Assembly: GCA_017615375.1 (NCBI GenBank) | Contig: JAGAAH010000213.1 | Span: 1-17,322 of the forward strand | Origin: Lachnospiraceae bacterium | GTDB lineage: Bacteria; Bacillota; Clostridia; Lachnospirales; Lachnospiraceae | Direction of reading: 5' to 3' | Length of the DNA stretch: 17,322 bases | Shown here: in pieces, positions 7,044 through 15,523 of the stretch | Numbering within the stretch: position 1 is the stretch's first letter | How the letters are laid out: each line of letters opens with the position of its first letter | Translations under genes and position numbers: made by a program | The notes under the pieces: model-generated | The model's database searches: none | What the model was told of the DNA's origin: nothing | Seen by the model: the letters and a program-made list of their open reading frames with translations, nothing else

Positions 7044-8219
7044 ATGAGCGACGGAGTTTTATCACAAGAAGAAATCAATGCTTTATTATCGGATACGGGC
7101 GGCGATACGGCTTCTTTTGATGACGACGAAAATACCTTGAGCGACGAAGAACGAGACGCCATAGGCGAGATCGCGAATATAAGCATGGGTACGGCAGCAA
7201 CGACATTGTTTTCGCTTGTTAACCGTAAGGTAGAGATTTCTACACCGGTTGTATCAATAGCGACTTGGAACGATGTTATAGAGAATTACGCCAAGCCATG
7301 TGTATTCATCCGAATAGGTTATACGGTAGGTCTTGACGGAAGTAATATCCTTGTTCTAAAAGAGCAGGACGTTAAGGTAATTACCGATCTTATGATGGGT
7401 GGAGATGGAACCAATACTGATGGAGAGCTCGGCGAGTTGCATTTATCTGCAATAAGCGAGGCGATGAATCAGATGATGGGTTCTTCGGCAACTTCTCTTT
7501 CTTCGATGCTTAACAAGATGATAGACATCAGCCCGCCTACTGCCGATTTGATAGATTTGCAGTCAACTTCGGACGGTTCGGAGATTGATTCTTTCTTACG
7601 CGGAAAGTTCGTAAGAATTACATTTAAGATGGAGATTGGAGATCTCGTCGATAGTACTATTATGCAGTTGTATCCATTTTCATTTGCACGTGATATGTAC
7701 AATAGTATTGCAAAGAATATGGAAATTGATATAGCTGGTGATGAAGCGGTAGTTAATGCCGCGGAAGCTCCTAAGCCTGAGGCTCCGGCACCACAACCGG
7801 CAGCTCCTCAGCCGCAACCGATGATGAATCAACCGATGATGGGACAGCCAATGATGGGACAGCCGATGATGGGATATCCTGATATGTCCATGATGTATCA
7901 GCAACCACCGGTAAATGTTCAGCAAGCTCAGTTCCAGCCGCTTATGATGGGTGATTTCAATCCTATCCAGCAGCAAGAGAACATCGATCTTATTATGGAC
8001 GTTCCTCTTGAAGTTACGGTTGAACTTGGTCGAACCAGTAAGTCGATTAAAGAGATTCTGGAATTTTCACCGGGAACGATTATCGAACTTAATAAGATTG
8101 CGGGTGAATCAATTGATGTACTTGTTAACGGCAAGTATGTAGCCAAAGGTGAAGTAGTAGTTTTGGAAGAAAACTTCGGTATCCGTATTACGGATATCAT
8201 TAAAGAACAGCCTAAATAA
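7044..8219 (+). CDS. fliY: Flagellar motor switch protein FliY (CheC-type CheY-P phosphatase plus FliN/SpoA domain)
   Basis: FliY is the Gram-positive C-ring protein that joins a FliN-like domain to a CheY-P phosphatase. GAGGAG (7031-7036) precedes the ATG by 7 bp. Residues 1-16 ('MSDGVLSQEEINALLS') repeat the CheY-binding peptide of FliM. Both CheC phosphatase centres fit (D/S)-x3-E-x2-N-x22-P exactly: D38/E42/N45/P68 and S135/E139/N142/P165, so both should be active. Residues about 238-310 are a Pro/Gln/Met-rich linker with four PMMxx repeats. The C-terminal SpoA domain (about residues 312-391) has 'VPLEVTVELGRTSKSIKEIL' and 'PGTIIELNKIAGESIDVLVNG'. Length (391 aa) is near that of the Bacillus protein. 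It probably removes phosphate from CheY-P at the switch. Confidence 0.96.
   Translation: MSDGVLSQEEINALLSDTGGDTASFDDDENTLSDEERDAIGEIANISMGTAATTLFSLVNRKVEISTPVVSIATWNDVIENYAKPCVFIRIGYTVGLDGSNILVLKEQDVKVITDLMMGGDGTNTDGELGELHLSAISEAMNQMMGSSATSLSSMLNKMIDISPPTADLIDLQSTSDGSEIDSFLRGKFVRITFKMEIGDLVDSTIMQLYPFSFARDMYNSIAKNMEIDIAGDEAVVNAAEAPKPEAPAPQPAAPQPQPMMNQPMMGQPMMGQPMMGYPDMSMMYQQPPVNVQQAQFQPLMMGDFNPIQQQENIDLIMDVPLEVTVELGRTSKSIKEILEFSPGTIIELNKIAGESIDVLVNGKYVAKGEVVVLEENFGIRITDIIKEQPK
7818..7877 (+). repeat. Four in-frame 15-bp tandem repeats in the fliY linker
   Basis: Four copies of a unit close to CCGATGATGGGACAG lie head to tail (7818-7832, 7833-7847, 7848-7862, 7863-7877). They encode PMMNQ, PMMGQ, PMMGQ and PMMGY. 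The two middle copies differ by one base. Because the unit is a multiple of three, slippage would change linker length by five residues without breaking the frame. Confidence 0.9.
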
Positions 8220-8241
8220 TTTTTGTAAGGAGAGATGACAA

Positions 8242-8604
8242 ATGGCTAAGAATATTTTAATTTGCGATGACGCAGCATTCATGAGAATGATGATCAAGGA
8301 TATCCTGACCAAGAATGGTTACGGTATCGCAGGTGAGGCAGAGAATGGCCAGATCGCTGTAGACAAATACAACGAGACAAAGCCTGATCTTGTACTTATG
8401 GATATCACAATGCCGGAAATGGACGGAATCCAGGCATTAAAGAAGATCCGTGAGGCAGATTCCAATGCAGTTGTAGTTATGTGTTCTGCAATGGGTCAGC
8501 AGGCTATGGTTATCGAAGCAATTCAGTCAGGTGCCAAGGACTTTATCGTTAAGCCTTTCCAGGCAGATCGTGTTCTTGAAGCAGTTAAGAAAGTTATCGG
8601 CTAA
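8242..8604 (+). CDS. cheY: Chemotaxis response regulator CheY
   Basis: CheY is a single receiver domain that carries the signal from the kinase CheA to FliM/FliY. The start follows AAGGAGAG (8227-8234) at 7 bp. Key residues are all present: acidic pair D9/D10, phospho-acceptor D54 in 'LVLMDITMPEMDG', switch S82 in 'VVMCSAMGQ', aromatic F101 in 'GAKDFIVKPF' and K104. There is no output domain (120 aa). Its place between fliY and fliO is the typical Firmicutes arrangement and puts the signal protein beside its switch targets. Isoleucine codons are mostly ATC (10 of 13), unlike neighbouring fliO (3 of 16), suggesting selection for high expression. Confidence 0.97.
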   Translation: MAKNILICDDAAFMRMMIKDILTKNGYGIAGEAENGQIAVDKYNETKPDLVLMDITMPEMDGIQALKKIREADSNAVVVMCSAMGQQAMVIEAIQSGAKDFIVKPFQADRVLEAVKKVIG

Positions 8605-8618
8605 TAGAGGATATAAGT

Positions 8619-8990
8619 ATGATAATTGGAGCTACAGGAGGCGGTGAGAGTCTCATTCAACTGATTGTAGTCTTGATTATTTTTATCTTTGTCCTTGCAA
8701 TGACTGTTATTACGACACGTTTTATAGGCGGTTATCAAAAGCTTAAGATGAGCAATAAGAATATGCAGCTTATTGAGACTCTTAGGCTTTCCAATACTAA
8801 GTATGTGGCGCTTATGAAGGTCGGCAACAAATATGTTGTTATCGGTGTCGGCAAAGACGAGATTAACAGAATCATTGAATTAGACGAGAACGATATTCCT
8901 GATGTTCAATTGGAAGATGAGGGGAAGCCTGACAGGATGACTGAAGGTTTTCAGAACATTTTGGAGAGGTTAAAGAACAAAAAGGGCTAG
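8619..8990 (+). CDS. fliO: Flagellar export protein FliO (FliZ in Bacillus nomenclature)
   Basis: FliO is a small membrane protein that helps FliP assemble into the export gate. The ATG lies 8 bp after AGAGG (8606-8610). The 123-aa product has a short external N-terminus, one membrane helix (about residues 12-36: 'LIQLIVVLIIFIFVLAMTVI'), and a cytoplasmic domain with 'MQLIETLRLSNTKYVALMKVGNKYVVIGVG', the SH3-like FliO core. The C-terminal part is charged. It lies between cheY and fliP and ends one base before the GTG of fliP. The family is poorly conserved, but core motif and context agree. Confidence 0.9.
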   Translation: MIIGATGGGESLIQLIVVLIIFIFVLAMTVITTRFIGGYQKLKMSNKNMQLIETLRLSNTKYVALMKVGNKYVVIGVGKDEINRIIELDENDIPDVQLEDEGKPDRMTEGFQNILERLKNKKG

Positions 8991-9842
8991 GTGGAAGAGT
9001 TGAAAAAGATATGTTTGATTGCGTCAATTGCGTTCGGTACGTTATTTCTGGCCGGTGCTTTAACGCTTCTTGTGCCATATCGTATTAATGCAAGGACTTC
9101 TTCGGATACGACCACAACCACAACCGAAGAGGACATATTGGAACCTAGCGATCCTAGGGCAGATATCAATAATGGTTTTCATATAATTTATAATAACGAC
9201 AGCGGACAGATTTCCGGTACGGTTAGGATATTACTCGTGCTTACGGTTATTTCACTTGCTCCGTCACTTATTATAATGCTTACTTCATTTACGAGAATCA
9301 TTATAGTATTGCACTTTTTACGACAGGCCGTAGGTACACAGACAGCACCGCCTAACCAGGTATTGGTCGGACTTGCATTGTTCTTGACTGTCTTTATAAT
9401 GTCACCTGTTTTCAAAGATATTAATGATAATGCAATTAAGCCTTTCGATGAAGGTAAGATTACTCAGGATGATGCTATTGAGATAGGTACGGCACCTTTA
9501 CGTGAGTTTATGTACGGACAGACTCAGGAAAAGGATTTGGCTTTACTTTGTGATATAGCTAAGCAAGACTACCCGGTTACCGACGAAGAATTTGATACAT
9601 TACCTATGACGACGGTTATACCTGCTTTTATATTAAGCGAGTTACGAACGGCGTTTGTATTGGGATTTCTCATATACATACCGTTTATAGTCATAGATAT
9701 GGTTGTATCTTCGATTCTTATGTCAATGGGTATGATGATGTTGCCACCTACGACGATTTCAATGCCATTTAAGCTTCTGTTATTCATCTTGGCGGATGGA
9801 TGGGATTTGGTAATCGGACAATTGGTTAAGTCATTTTTCTAA
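8991..9842 (+). CDS. fliP: Flagellar type III export gate protein FliP
   Basis: FliP forms, with FliQ and FliR, the helical export gate in the basal body. The GTG start directly abuts the fliO stop, with AAAAAGGG (about 8977-8984) upstream; a TTG at 9000 is a less likely alternative. Residues 8-29 form a signal-like hydrophobic helix. A Thr/Asp/Glu-rich segment follows, including six consecutive Thr, before the conserved core begins at about residue 75 ('TVRILLVLTVISLAPSLIIMLTSFTRIIIVLHFLR'). The FliP signatures 'ALFLTVFIMSPVF' and 'ELRTAFVLGFLIYIPFIVIDMV' are intact. At 283 aa it is longer than the Bacillus protein because of the N-terminal part. Several membrane segments follow the core. 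Confidence 0.96.
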   Translation: MEELKKICLIASIAFGTLFLAGALTLLVPYRINARTSSDTTTTTTEEDILEPSDPRADINNGFHIIYNNDSGQISGTVRILLVLTVISLAPSLIIMLTSFTRIIIVLHFLRQAVGTQTAPPNQVLVGLALFLTVFIMSPVFKDINDNAIKPFDEGKITQDDAIEIGTAPLREFMYGQTQEKDLALLCDIAKQDYPVTDEEFDTLPMTTVIPAFILSELRTAFVLGFLIYIPFIVIDMVVSSILMSMGMMMLPPTTISMPFKLLLFILADGWDLVIGQLVKSFF

Positions 9843-9860
9843 TTAGGAAGGTGTGGTTAA

Positions 9861-10133
9861 ATGATTACCGAAGGACAGATTTTGGATATCGCCAGAGATG
9901 CAATCTATACGATAGTTATGGCCGCGGCTCCGGTGCTATTGGTTTCACTTGTTGTTGGACTTATTATAAGTATATTTCAGACAGTTACATCTATTCAGGA
10001 GCAGACGTTAACATTTGTTCCTAAGATCCTGGCTGTATTTGCAACAATCCTTATCGGCGGAAGCTGGATGCTTAATCTTATGGCTTCGTTTACCGTTGAC
10101 TTATGGCAGGATTTTAGCAAATATATTCGATAG
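9861..10133 (+). CDS. fliQ: Flagellar export gate protein FliQ
   Basis: FliQ is a 90-aa helical-hairpin membrane protein; four copies wrap the FliP/FliR gate. The ATG follows AGGAAGGTG (9845-9853). Two hydrophobic segments (about residues 13-39 and 51-76) are joined by 'QTVTSIQEQTLTFVPKILAVF', the family's signature. Length is exactly typical. It lies 18 bp after fliP and 10 bp before fliR, the standard order. Nothing unusual is seen. Confidence 0.96.
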   Translation: MITEGQILDIARDAIYTIVMAAAPVLLVSLVVGLIISIFQTVTSIQEQTLTFVPKILAVFATILIGGSWMLNLMASFTVDLWQDFSKYIR

Positions 10134-10143
10134 GATCTTTTAG

Positions 10144-10932
10144 ATGGTAAATTATAATTTTGACTTAGCATCATTTGAATATTTTCTCCTTATTTTGGTG
10201 CGAATCACCGCATTTATGGTAACCGCACCGTTTTATGGAATTTCTACTGCACCGGGAAGAGTTAAAGTCGGTTTTTCTGCAATAGTCTCTATACTTCTGT
10301 ATCAGACTATATTGCCGAAGACTGATTTGGTTTATTCCGGTGTTTTTAGTTATAGCGTACTTGTTATACGTGAGACAATGGTGGGACTTCTTTTGGGATT
10401 TGCCGGATATATCTGCAATACTATTATTCTTACCGCGGGAAAGCTTATCGATATGAATATAGGTCTTTCAATGGCGTCGGAATACGATCCGTTAACACGT
10501 TCCGAATCGTCTGTTGTATCACAGATGTACAATTACTTTGTAATGCTTTTGCTTATTGTAACCAATATGCATCATTACATGTTAAGAGCGCTTGTTGATT
10601 CATATGAGATTGCGCCAATCGGAAGAGTAATATTTGATATGGATCATTTATTGGCTTCAATGACGCGTTTTATGACGGATACATTCATAATAGCTTTCAG
10701 AATATTCCTTCCGATATTTGCTGTAATTATGATTTTGAATGTTATCTTGGGTATTCTTGCTAAGGTAGCACCACAGATGAACATGTTTGCAGTAGGTATG
10801 CAGATTAAGCTTTTGGTCGGACTTTTGGTAATGTTTGTTACCGTATTTATGCTTCCGGATGTGGCTAACTTTATATTTAAAGAGACCAAGAATATGGTCG
10901 TTTTATTCAGCAACGGAATTGGTACTTATTAA
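10144..10932 (+). CDS. fliR: Flagellar export gate protein FliR
   Basis: FliR is the single-copy core of the export gate, resembling a fused FliP-FliQ. The ATG has only a short AGGA site (about 10134-10137), suggesting coupling to fliQ. The 262-aa product has about six membrane segments; conserved pieces include 'ITAFMVTAPFYGISTAPGRVKVGFS', 'VIRETMVGLLLGFAGYICNTII' and 'VAPQMNMFAVGMQIKLLVGLLVMF', all in the FliR pattern. The stop TAA overlaps the first ATG of flhB by one base. Confidence in the family is high; no odd feature is seen. Confidence 0.95.
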   Translation: MVNYNFDLASFEYFLLILVRITAFMVTAPFYGISTAPGRVKVGFSAIVSILLYQTILPKTDLVYSGVFSYSVLVIRETMVGLLLGFAGYICNTIILTAGKLIDMNIGLSMASEYDPLTRSESSVVSQMYNYFVMLLLIVTNMHHYMLRALVDSYEIAPIGRVIFDMDHLLASMTRFMTDTFIIAFRIFLPIFAVIMILNVILGILAKVAPQMNMFAVGMQIKLLVGLLVMFVTVFMLPDVANFIFKETKNMVVLFSNGIGTY

Positions 10933-12071
10933 TGGGTGATGGGATGGAAGTTAAGCTTTATATGCCGCTTACGATGAATTTGCAGTTCTTCGCGCAAGAC
11001 GGCCCGGGTGGTGAGAAAACCGAGCCCGCAACCGCAAAGAAATTAAAAGACGCAAGAGAAGAGGGCAAAGTAGCCAAGTCGAAAGAGCTTAACTCTGCCT
11101 TTGAGCTTTTAGCCTTATTTCTTGTAATTAAAGTATTGGCTTCCTTCTTTGCAAGTGGTTTTATAGAGACTTTTTTTAACGTGTATAAGAAAATGCCCGA
11201 TGTTACGCGTGACAGCGTATCGGGTTTCAGCTTAAGGCAGGCACAGAGTCTTGTCAATTATTCGCTTATTCAGATTCTTAAGATTCTCTGGCCGGTTCTT
11301 TTAATCGCGATGATTGTAACTTTTGCAATCGGTCTTGTACAGGTTAAATGGAGCCCTACGTTAAAGCCTATGCAGCCTAAGTTAAGCAAACTTAATCCTG
11401 CACAGGGATTTAAGAAGATAATATCCAAAGATTCGCTCTTTGAGCTTCTTAAGTCGATAGTAAAGATTGTTTTAATCGGATGGATTGCATATTCGAGCGT
11501 AAAAGATTATTCCGGTGAGCTTTTTATGCTTTATGAAATCTCACTAAATGCGGCAATCGGTCTTATCGGTAAGATTATCGTTGATACCGGAATCAAAATT
11601 TCCATATTTTACATTGTTCTGGGCCTTGCGGATTATGTATACAGCAAGCATAAGTTCAATGAAGATATGAAGATGACCAAACAGGAAGTTAAGGATGAAT
11701 TCAAGAATACCGAAGGTAATCCGGAAATAAAAGGTCGTCAGAGACAGATTATGAGACAGGCATCACAAAAGCGTATGATGCAGGCAGTACCGAAAGCAGA
11801 CGTAGTTATTACCAACCCTACGCATTTATCGGTTGCGATTATGTATGATACGGATGTTGCATCCGCACCGCTTGTAGTTGCCAAAGGTGAAGATTATCTT
11901 GCAATGAAAATTAGGGAGATTGCAAGAGAAAATAATGTAGAAATTGTTGAGAACAAGCCTGTTGCAAGAGCTTTGTATACAACAGTTGATGTAGGACAGG
12001 AGATTCCGCCGGAGCTTTATCAGGCTGTTGCGGAAATCTTAGCCGAGATTTACAGAAAGAAGACGGCTTAA
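10932..12071 (+). CDS. flhB: Flagellar export switch protein FlhB
   Basis: FlhB is the export-apparatus membrane protein that switches substrate class once FliK signals that the hook is complete. The N-terminal 'GEKTEPATAKKLKDAREEGKVAKSKEL' is the family hallmark, followed by four membrane segments. The cytoplasmic domain holds the self-cleaving NPTH motif in 'VITNPTHLSVAI', with N295/P296 counted from the first ATG. The start is uncertain: ATG 10932 overlaps the fliR stop, but in-frame ATGs at 10944, 10962 and 10974 are also possible and no strong ribosome site decides between them. The 'MNLQFFAQ' segment before the hallmark is, from memory, common in clostridial FlhB. Length (379 aa or slightly less) is normal. 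Confidence 0.95.
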   Translation: MGDGMEVKLYMPLTMNLQFFAQDGPGGEKTEPATAKKLKDAREEGKVAKSKELNSAFELLALFLVIKVLASFFASGFIETFFNVYKKMPDVTRDSVSGFSLRQAQSLVNYSLIQILKILWPVLLIAMIVTFAIGLVQVKWSPTLKPMQPKLSKLNPAQGFKKIISKDSLFELLKSIVKIVLIGWIAYSSVKDYSGELFMLYEISLNAAIGLIGKIIVDTGIKISIFYIVLGLADYVYSKHKFNEDMKMTKQEVKDEFKNTEGNPEIKGRQRQIMRQASQKRMMQAVPKADVVITNPTHLSVAIMYDTDVASAPLVVAKGEDYLAMKIREIARENNVEIVENKPVARALYTTVDVGQEIPPELYQAVAEILAEIYRKKTA

Positions 12072-12108
12072 TTAATAGAGAAAGCTTAAAAGAAAGGGGG
12101 ATACGGAA

Positions 12109-14142
12109 TTGAAAAAGGGCGATTTGGGCGTTGCGATTTACTTGCTTTGCGCTGTTTTATTCTTCATTATTCCGATTCCCAATTTCATATTAGACATAAT
12201 GCTTGCTTTTAATATAGCGATGGCATTGATTGTCCTTTTCAATTCGCTTTTCGTTAAGGAAGTATTGGACATGTCCTTCTTCCCGACGTTACTCCTTTTT
12301 ACGACCATATTCAGAATTTCGCTTAACGTATCGTCCACAAGACTTATTCTTTCATCGGGTAATCCGGGTAACGTAGTTAAGACATTCGGACAGTTCGTAG
12401 GTGGTAATGACCTTGTTATCGGTGCAATCGTATTTATTGTGCTTGTAATCATTCAGTTTGTTGTTATCAACAAAGGTTCCGAGCGAGTTGCAGAAGTAAC
12501 CGCAAGATTTACGTTGGATGCTATGCCCGGTAAGCAGATGGCAATTGATGCCGATCTTAATACCGGTGTTATAAATGAAGCTCAGGCAAGAGAGCGAAGA
12601 AATAAGATTCAGGCAGAATCCAGTTTCTTCGGTGCCATGGACGGTGCTACCAAGTATGTAAAGGGAGATGCGACCGCGGGTATTATTATCACGGTAATCA
12701 ACTTGGCCGGCGGAACCGTAATGGGTGTAATGAACCAGGGACTTGATGCAATGGGAGCATTGCAGAAGTATGGTTTGCTCACAATCGGTGACGGACTTGT
12801 ATCACAGATTCCTTCCATGCTTATATCGCTTGCAACAGGTATTTTGGTTACCAAAGCTTCTAAGGAATCGGACTTCGGAGATGTTCTTGTATCGCAGCTT
12901 TTCGGTATTCCGAAGGTATTGTATCTTGTAGGCGGTACAATGATTGCATTAGGCTTTACACCGCTTAATTTCTTCCTTTTCCTTGCATTCGGTTTAACTT
13001 TTATCATTGCAGGATATACGATTCAGAAGAACAGCGAGATTAAGGCAATCGAACAAGAAGCTGAAGTTCAAGAAGAATCCGGAGAAGAGATACGTAAACC
13101 TGAAAACGTTATTTCACTTTTACAGGTTGACCCTATTGAACTTGAATTTGGATACGGAATTATTCCGCTTGCGGATGCTAACCAGGGCGGCGATTTATTA
13201 GACCGTGTAATTATGATAAGACGTCAGATTGCGCTGGAACTTGGTACGATAGTCCCGATTATTCGTATGAGAGATAATATTCAGCTTAATCCGAATCAAT
13301 ATATTATTAAGATTAAGGGAATTCAGGTAACGGAAGGTGAGATTCTTTTCGACCATTACATGGCAATGAATCCGGGACATGTAGAGCAGGAAATCTCAGG
13401 TATTCCTACATTTGAGCCTTCGTTCCATTTGCCGGCTATCTGGATTACCGAGAGTCAGCGTGAAAGAGCAGAGAGCTTCGGTTATACCGTAGTAGACCCG
13501 CCTTCAATTATCGCTACTCATATTACTGAGATTATTAAGACACATATCGCAGAACTCCTGTCACGTCAGGATGTTCAGACGCTTATAGATAATCTTAAGG
13601 AGACAAACTCCGTTCTTGTTGATGATCTGGTACCGAAGCTTCTTGGTATCGGCGAGATACAGAAGGTACTGCAGAATCTTTTGCGCGAACAGATTTCGAT
13701 AAGAGATTTACTTACAATATTCGAAAGTCTCGCAGATCATGCGCAGACTACGCATGATACCGATGTACTTACAGAATATGTCAGACAGAGCCTTAAGCGT
13801 TCGATATCTGCAAAGTACTTTCCGGCAAATGAGACGACTTCGGTTGTTACATTAGACCCGCAGGTAGAGCAGGATATTATGAATTCGATCAAGCAGACTG
13901 AACAAGGGGCATATCTTACAATCGATCCGGAGAAAACCAAAGCCATCATGAATTCTGTTGAAGAACAGGTTTCTAAGCTTGAGAATCTCGGAAGTAACCC
14001 GATTATTGTTACATCGCCTATTGTGAGAATGTATTTCAAGAAGCTTACGGAAGACTATATCAAGGATTTGATAGTCGTATCATACAATGAGATTGACAAC
14101 AATGTTGAATTACAGTCGGTAGGGATGGTGACGTATAAGTAA
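12109..14142 (+). CDS. flhA: Flagellar export gate protein FlhA
   Basis: FlhA forms the nonameric ring of the export gate; its cytoplasmic domain binds chaperone-substrate complexes. The TTG start lies 8 bp after AAAGGGGG (12093-12100), the only good site in the gap. Eight membrane segments occupy roughly residues 8-315. The cytoplasmic loop 'RFTLDAMPGKQMAIDADLNTGVI' at about residues 133-155 is the FHIPEP family signature. A charged linker (about residues 317-340) leads to the C-terminal domain, with 'DPIELEFGYGIIPLAD', 'ILFDHYMAMNPG' and 'PAIWITESQRERAESFGYTVVDPPSIIATHITE' as conserved blocks. Length (677 aa) is typical. The stop overlaps the flhF ATG by one base, indicating coupled translation. 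Confidence 0.97.
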   Translation: MKKGDLGVAIYLLCAVLFFIIPIPNFILDIMLAFNIAMALIVLFNSLFVKEVLDMSFFPTLLLFTTIFRISLNVSSTRLILSSGNPGNVVKTFGQFVGGNDLVIGAIVFIVLVIIQFVVINKGSERVAEVTARFTLDAMPGKQMAIDADLNTGVINEAQARERRNKIQAESSFFGAMDGATKYVKGDATAGIIITVINLAGGTVMGVMNQGLDAMGALQKYGLLTIGDGLVSQIPSMLISLATGILVTKASKESDFGDVLVSQLFGIPKVLYLVGGTMIALGFTPLNFFLFLAFGLTFIIAGYTIQKNSEIKAIEQEAEVQEESGEEIRKPENVISLLQVDPIELEFGYGIIPLADANQGGDLLDRVIMIRRQIALELGTIVPIIRMRDNIQLNPNQYIIKIKGIQVTEGEILFDHYMAMNPGHVEQEISGIPTFEPSFHLPAIWITESQRERAESFGYTVVDPPSIIATHITEIIKTHIAELLSRQDVQTLIDNLKETNSVLVDDLVPKLLGIGEIQKVLQNLLREQISIRDLLTIFESLADHAQTTHDTDVLTEYVRQSLKRSISAKYFPANETTSVVTLDPQVEQDIMNSIKQTEQGAYLTIDPEKTKAIMNSVEEQVSKLENLGSNPIIVTSPIVRMYFKKLTEDYIKDLIVVSYNEIDNNVELQSVGMVTYK

Positions 14143-15512
14143 TGAAGATTAAGAAGTTTACGGGCAAAACGGAAGAAGAGGCAACAAAGAAGGCTAAGGC
14201 CGAACTGGGTCCGAGCACTGTCATTATGAATGTGAAAAAGACCCAGCCGTCAGGATTTTTTAAAGCATTCAAATCATCAACCTTCGAAGTTACCGCAGCT
14301 GTAGAGGAAAATGAATACAAGCTTAATGTATCCGATGCAATAAAGTCACAGACGCCTATGCATCAGACGAAGATTAATCTTGCAGCAAATGAGGAGATTG
14401 ACATTAAGAATATTTCCAATACGACTACGACACTTCCGAACGATAATACGGTATATAACAGAAACAGTATCAAGACGGTTGACCCTGAAGCACAGATTAA
14501 GAAAATAATCAAAGAAATGCCAAGAAACAGAGAAACGGTTGCAGATAATATGGCGGAAGAAAACAGAATTGCTAAAAGCGCTGACATGAACGGTTTTGAA
14601 GAGAAACTTGACAGTTTACAGTCAATGCTTGAAGAAAATCTTAAAACTTCAAAGGAAGATAACGGCGCAAATTTTGATGATATGACCGAAAACTCCGAAA
14701 AGGATCAGCGTCGCCAGGAAGGCATCAAAATGGCCAAAATGATATACAATACGCTTCTTGATAATGAAGTGGACGAAAAGTATGCCAATATCCTGGTTGA
14801 AGAGATGGATAAGACATTAAGTCACAGCAGTAATATTGATATGATGCTGTCCAATGTATATCAGAAAATGATTCTGAAATTCGGCGAGACAAGTGTGATT
14901 AACCTTGGCGGAAGAAAACCAAAGATGATATTCTTCATTGGACCTACAGGTGTCGGCAAGACCACTACGATAGCCAAGATTGCGTCTAAATTTAAGGTTG
15001 AAGAAGGCAGAAAGATTGCGCTTTTCACAGCAGATACATATAGAATTGCGGCAGAGGAACAGTTAAGAACTTATGCCAATATTCTTGACACACCGCTTAC
15101 TATTATTTACTCTGCGGATGAATTGAAGCAGGCAATTGATAAAGTTAGAGATGTCGATGTAATTTTGGTGGATACTGCCGGATTTTCACATAAGAGTCCG
15201 CAGCAGAAGGAAGATACAAGAAAGCTTATTGCATCGCTTCCGCAGGAAATAGATAAGGAAGTTTATCTTGTTGTAAGTGCAACGACAAAGTATAGGGATT
15301 TACTTGAAATAGCAGATTCATATAAAGAAATTGCCGATTATAAATTGATATTTACGAAGCTTGATGAGACTTCGGCTTATGGCAATTTATTTAATATGCG
15401 TATGTATACGGGAGCTTCAATGTCTTATGTAACGACAGGTCAGAATGTACCTGAAGATATTGAGGTATTTGATACACAGCGAATAGTAAAGAGACTACTC
15501 GGAGGGAAATAG
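14142..15512 (+). CDS. flhF: Flagellar biosynthesis SRP-type GTPase FlhF
   Basis: FlhF is an SRP-family GTPase that helps place the flagellum and recruits early basal-body parts at the membrane. The ATG overlaps the flhA stop by one base; the nearest ribosome-like site (AGGGATGG, 14121-14128) is weak. Residues 1-50 form the FlhF B domain ('MKIKKFTGKTEEEATKKAKAELGPSTVIM'). Residues about 90-185 are a low-complexity, charged linker. The NG core follows, with P-loop 'GPTGVGKTTT' (K273), 'DTYRIAAEEQLRTYA', G3 'DTAGF' (344-348) and G4 'TKLDET'. The G3 position that is usually Arg is Phe348. At 456 aa it is longer than Bacillus FlhF, mainly from the linker. flhG, its activator, lies just downstream. 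Confidence 0.94.
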   Translation: MKIKKFTGKTEEEATKKAKAELGPSTVIMNVKKTQPSGFFKAFKSSTFEVTAAVEENEYKLNVSDAIKSQTPMHQTKINLAANEEIDIKNISNTTTTLPNDNTVYNRNSIKTVDPEAQIKKIIKEMPRNRETVADNMAEENRIAKSADMNGFEEKLDSLQSMLEENLKTSKEDNGANFDDMTENSEKDQRRQEGIKMAKMIYNTLLDNEVDEKYANILVEEMDKTLSHSSNIDMMLSNVYQKMILKFGETSVINLGGRKPKMIFFIGPTGVGKTTTIAKIASKFKVEEGRKIALFTADTYRIAAEEQLRTYANILDTPLTIIYSADELKQAIDKVRDVDVILVDTAGFSHKSPQQKEDTRKLIASLPQEIDKEVYLVVSATTKYRDLLEIADSYKEIADYKLIFTKLDETSAYGNLFNMRMYTGASMSYVTTGQNVPEDIEVFDTQRIVKRLLGGK

Positions 15513-15523
15513 GGGATTTAACA

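Noticed and set aside
7818..7877. Short tandem repeats considered as a CRISPR-like or regulatory array
   Set aside because: The units are 15 bp, without spacers, and in frame within fliY; they encode the protein linker.
7680..7976. His-rich minus-strand frame resembling a metal-binding repeat protein
   Set aside because: The His repeats are the antisense of the ATGATG-rich fliY linker repeats, not a gene.
12609..13007. Minus-strand open frame of 132 codons inside flhA
   Set aside because: It is entirely covered by the clear FlhA coding sequence and its product has no recognisable domain.
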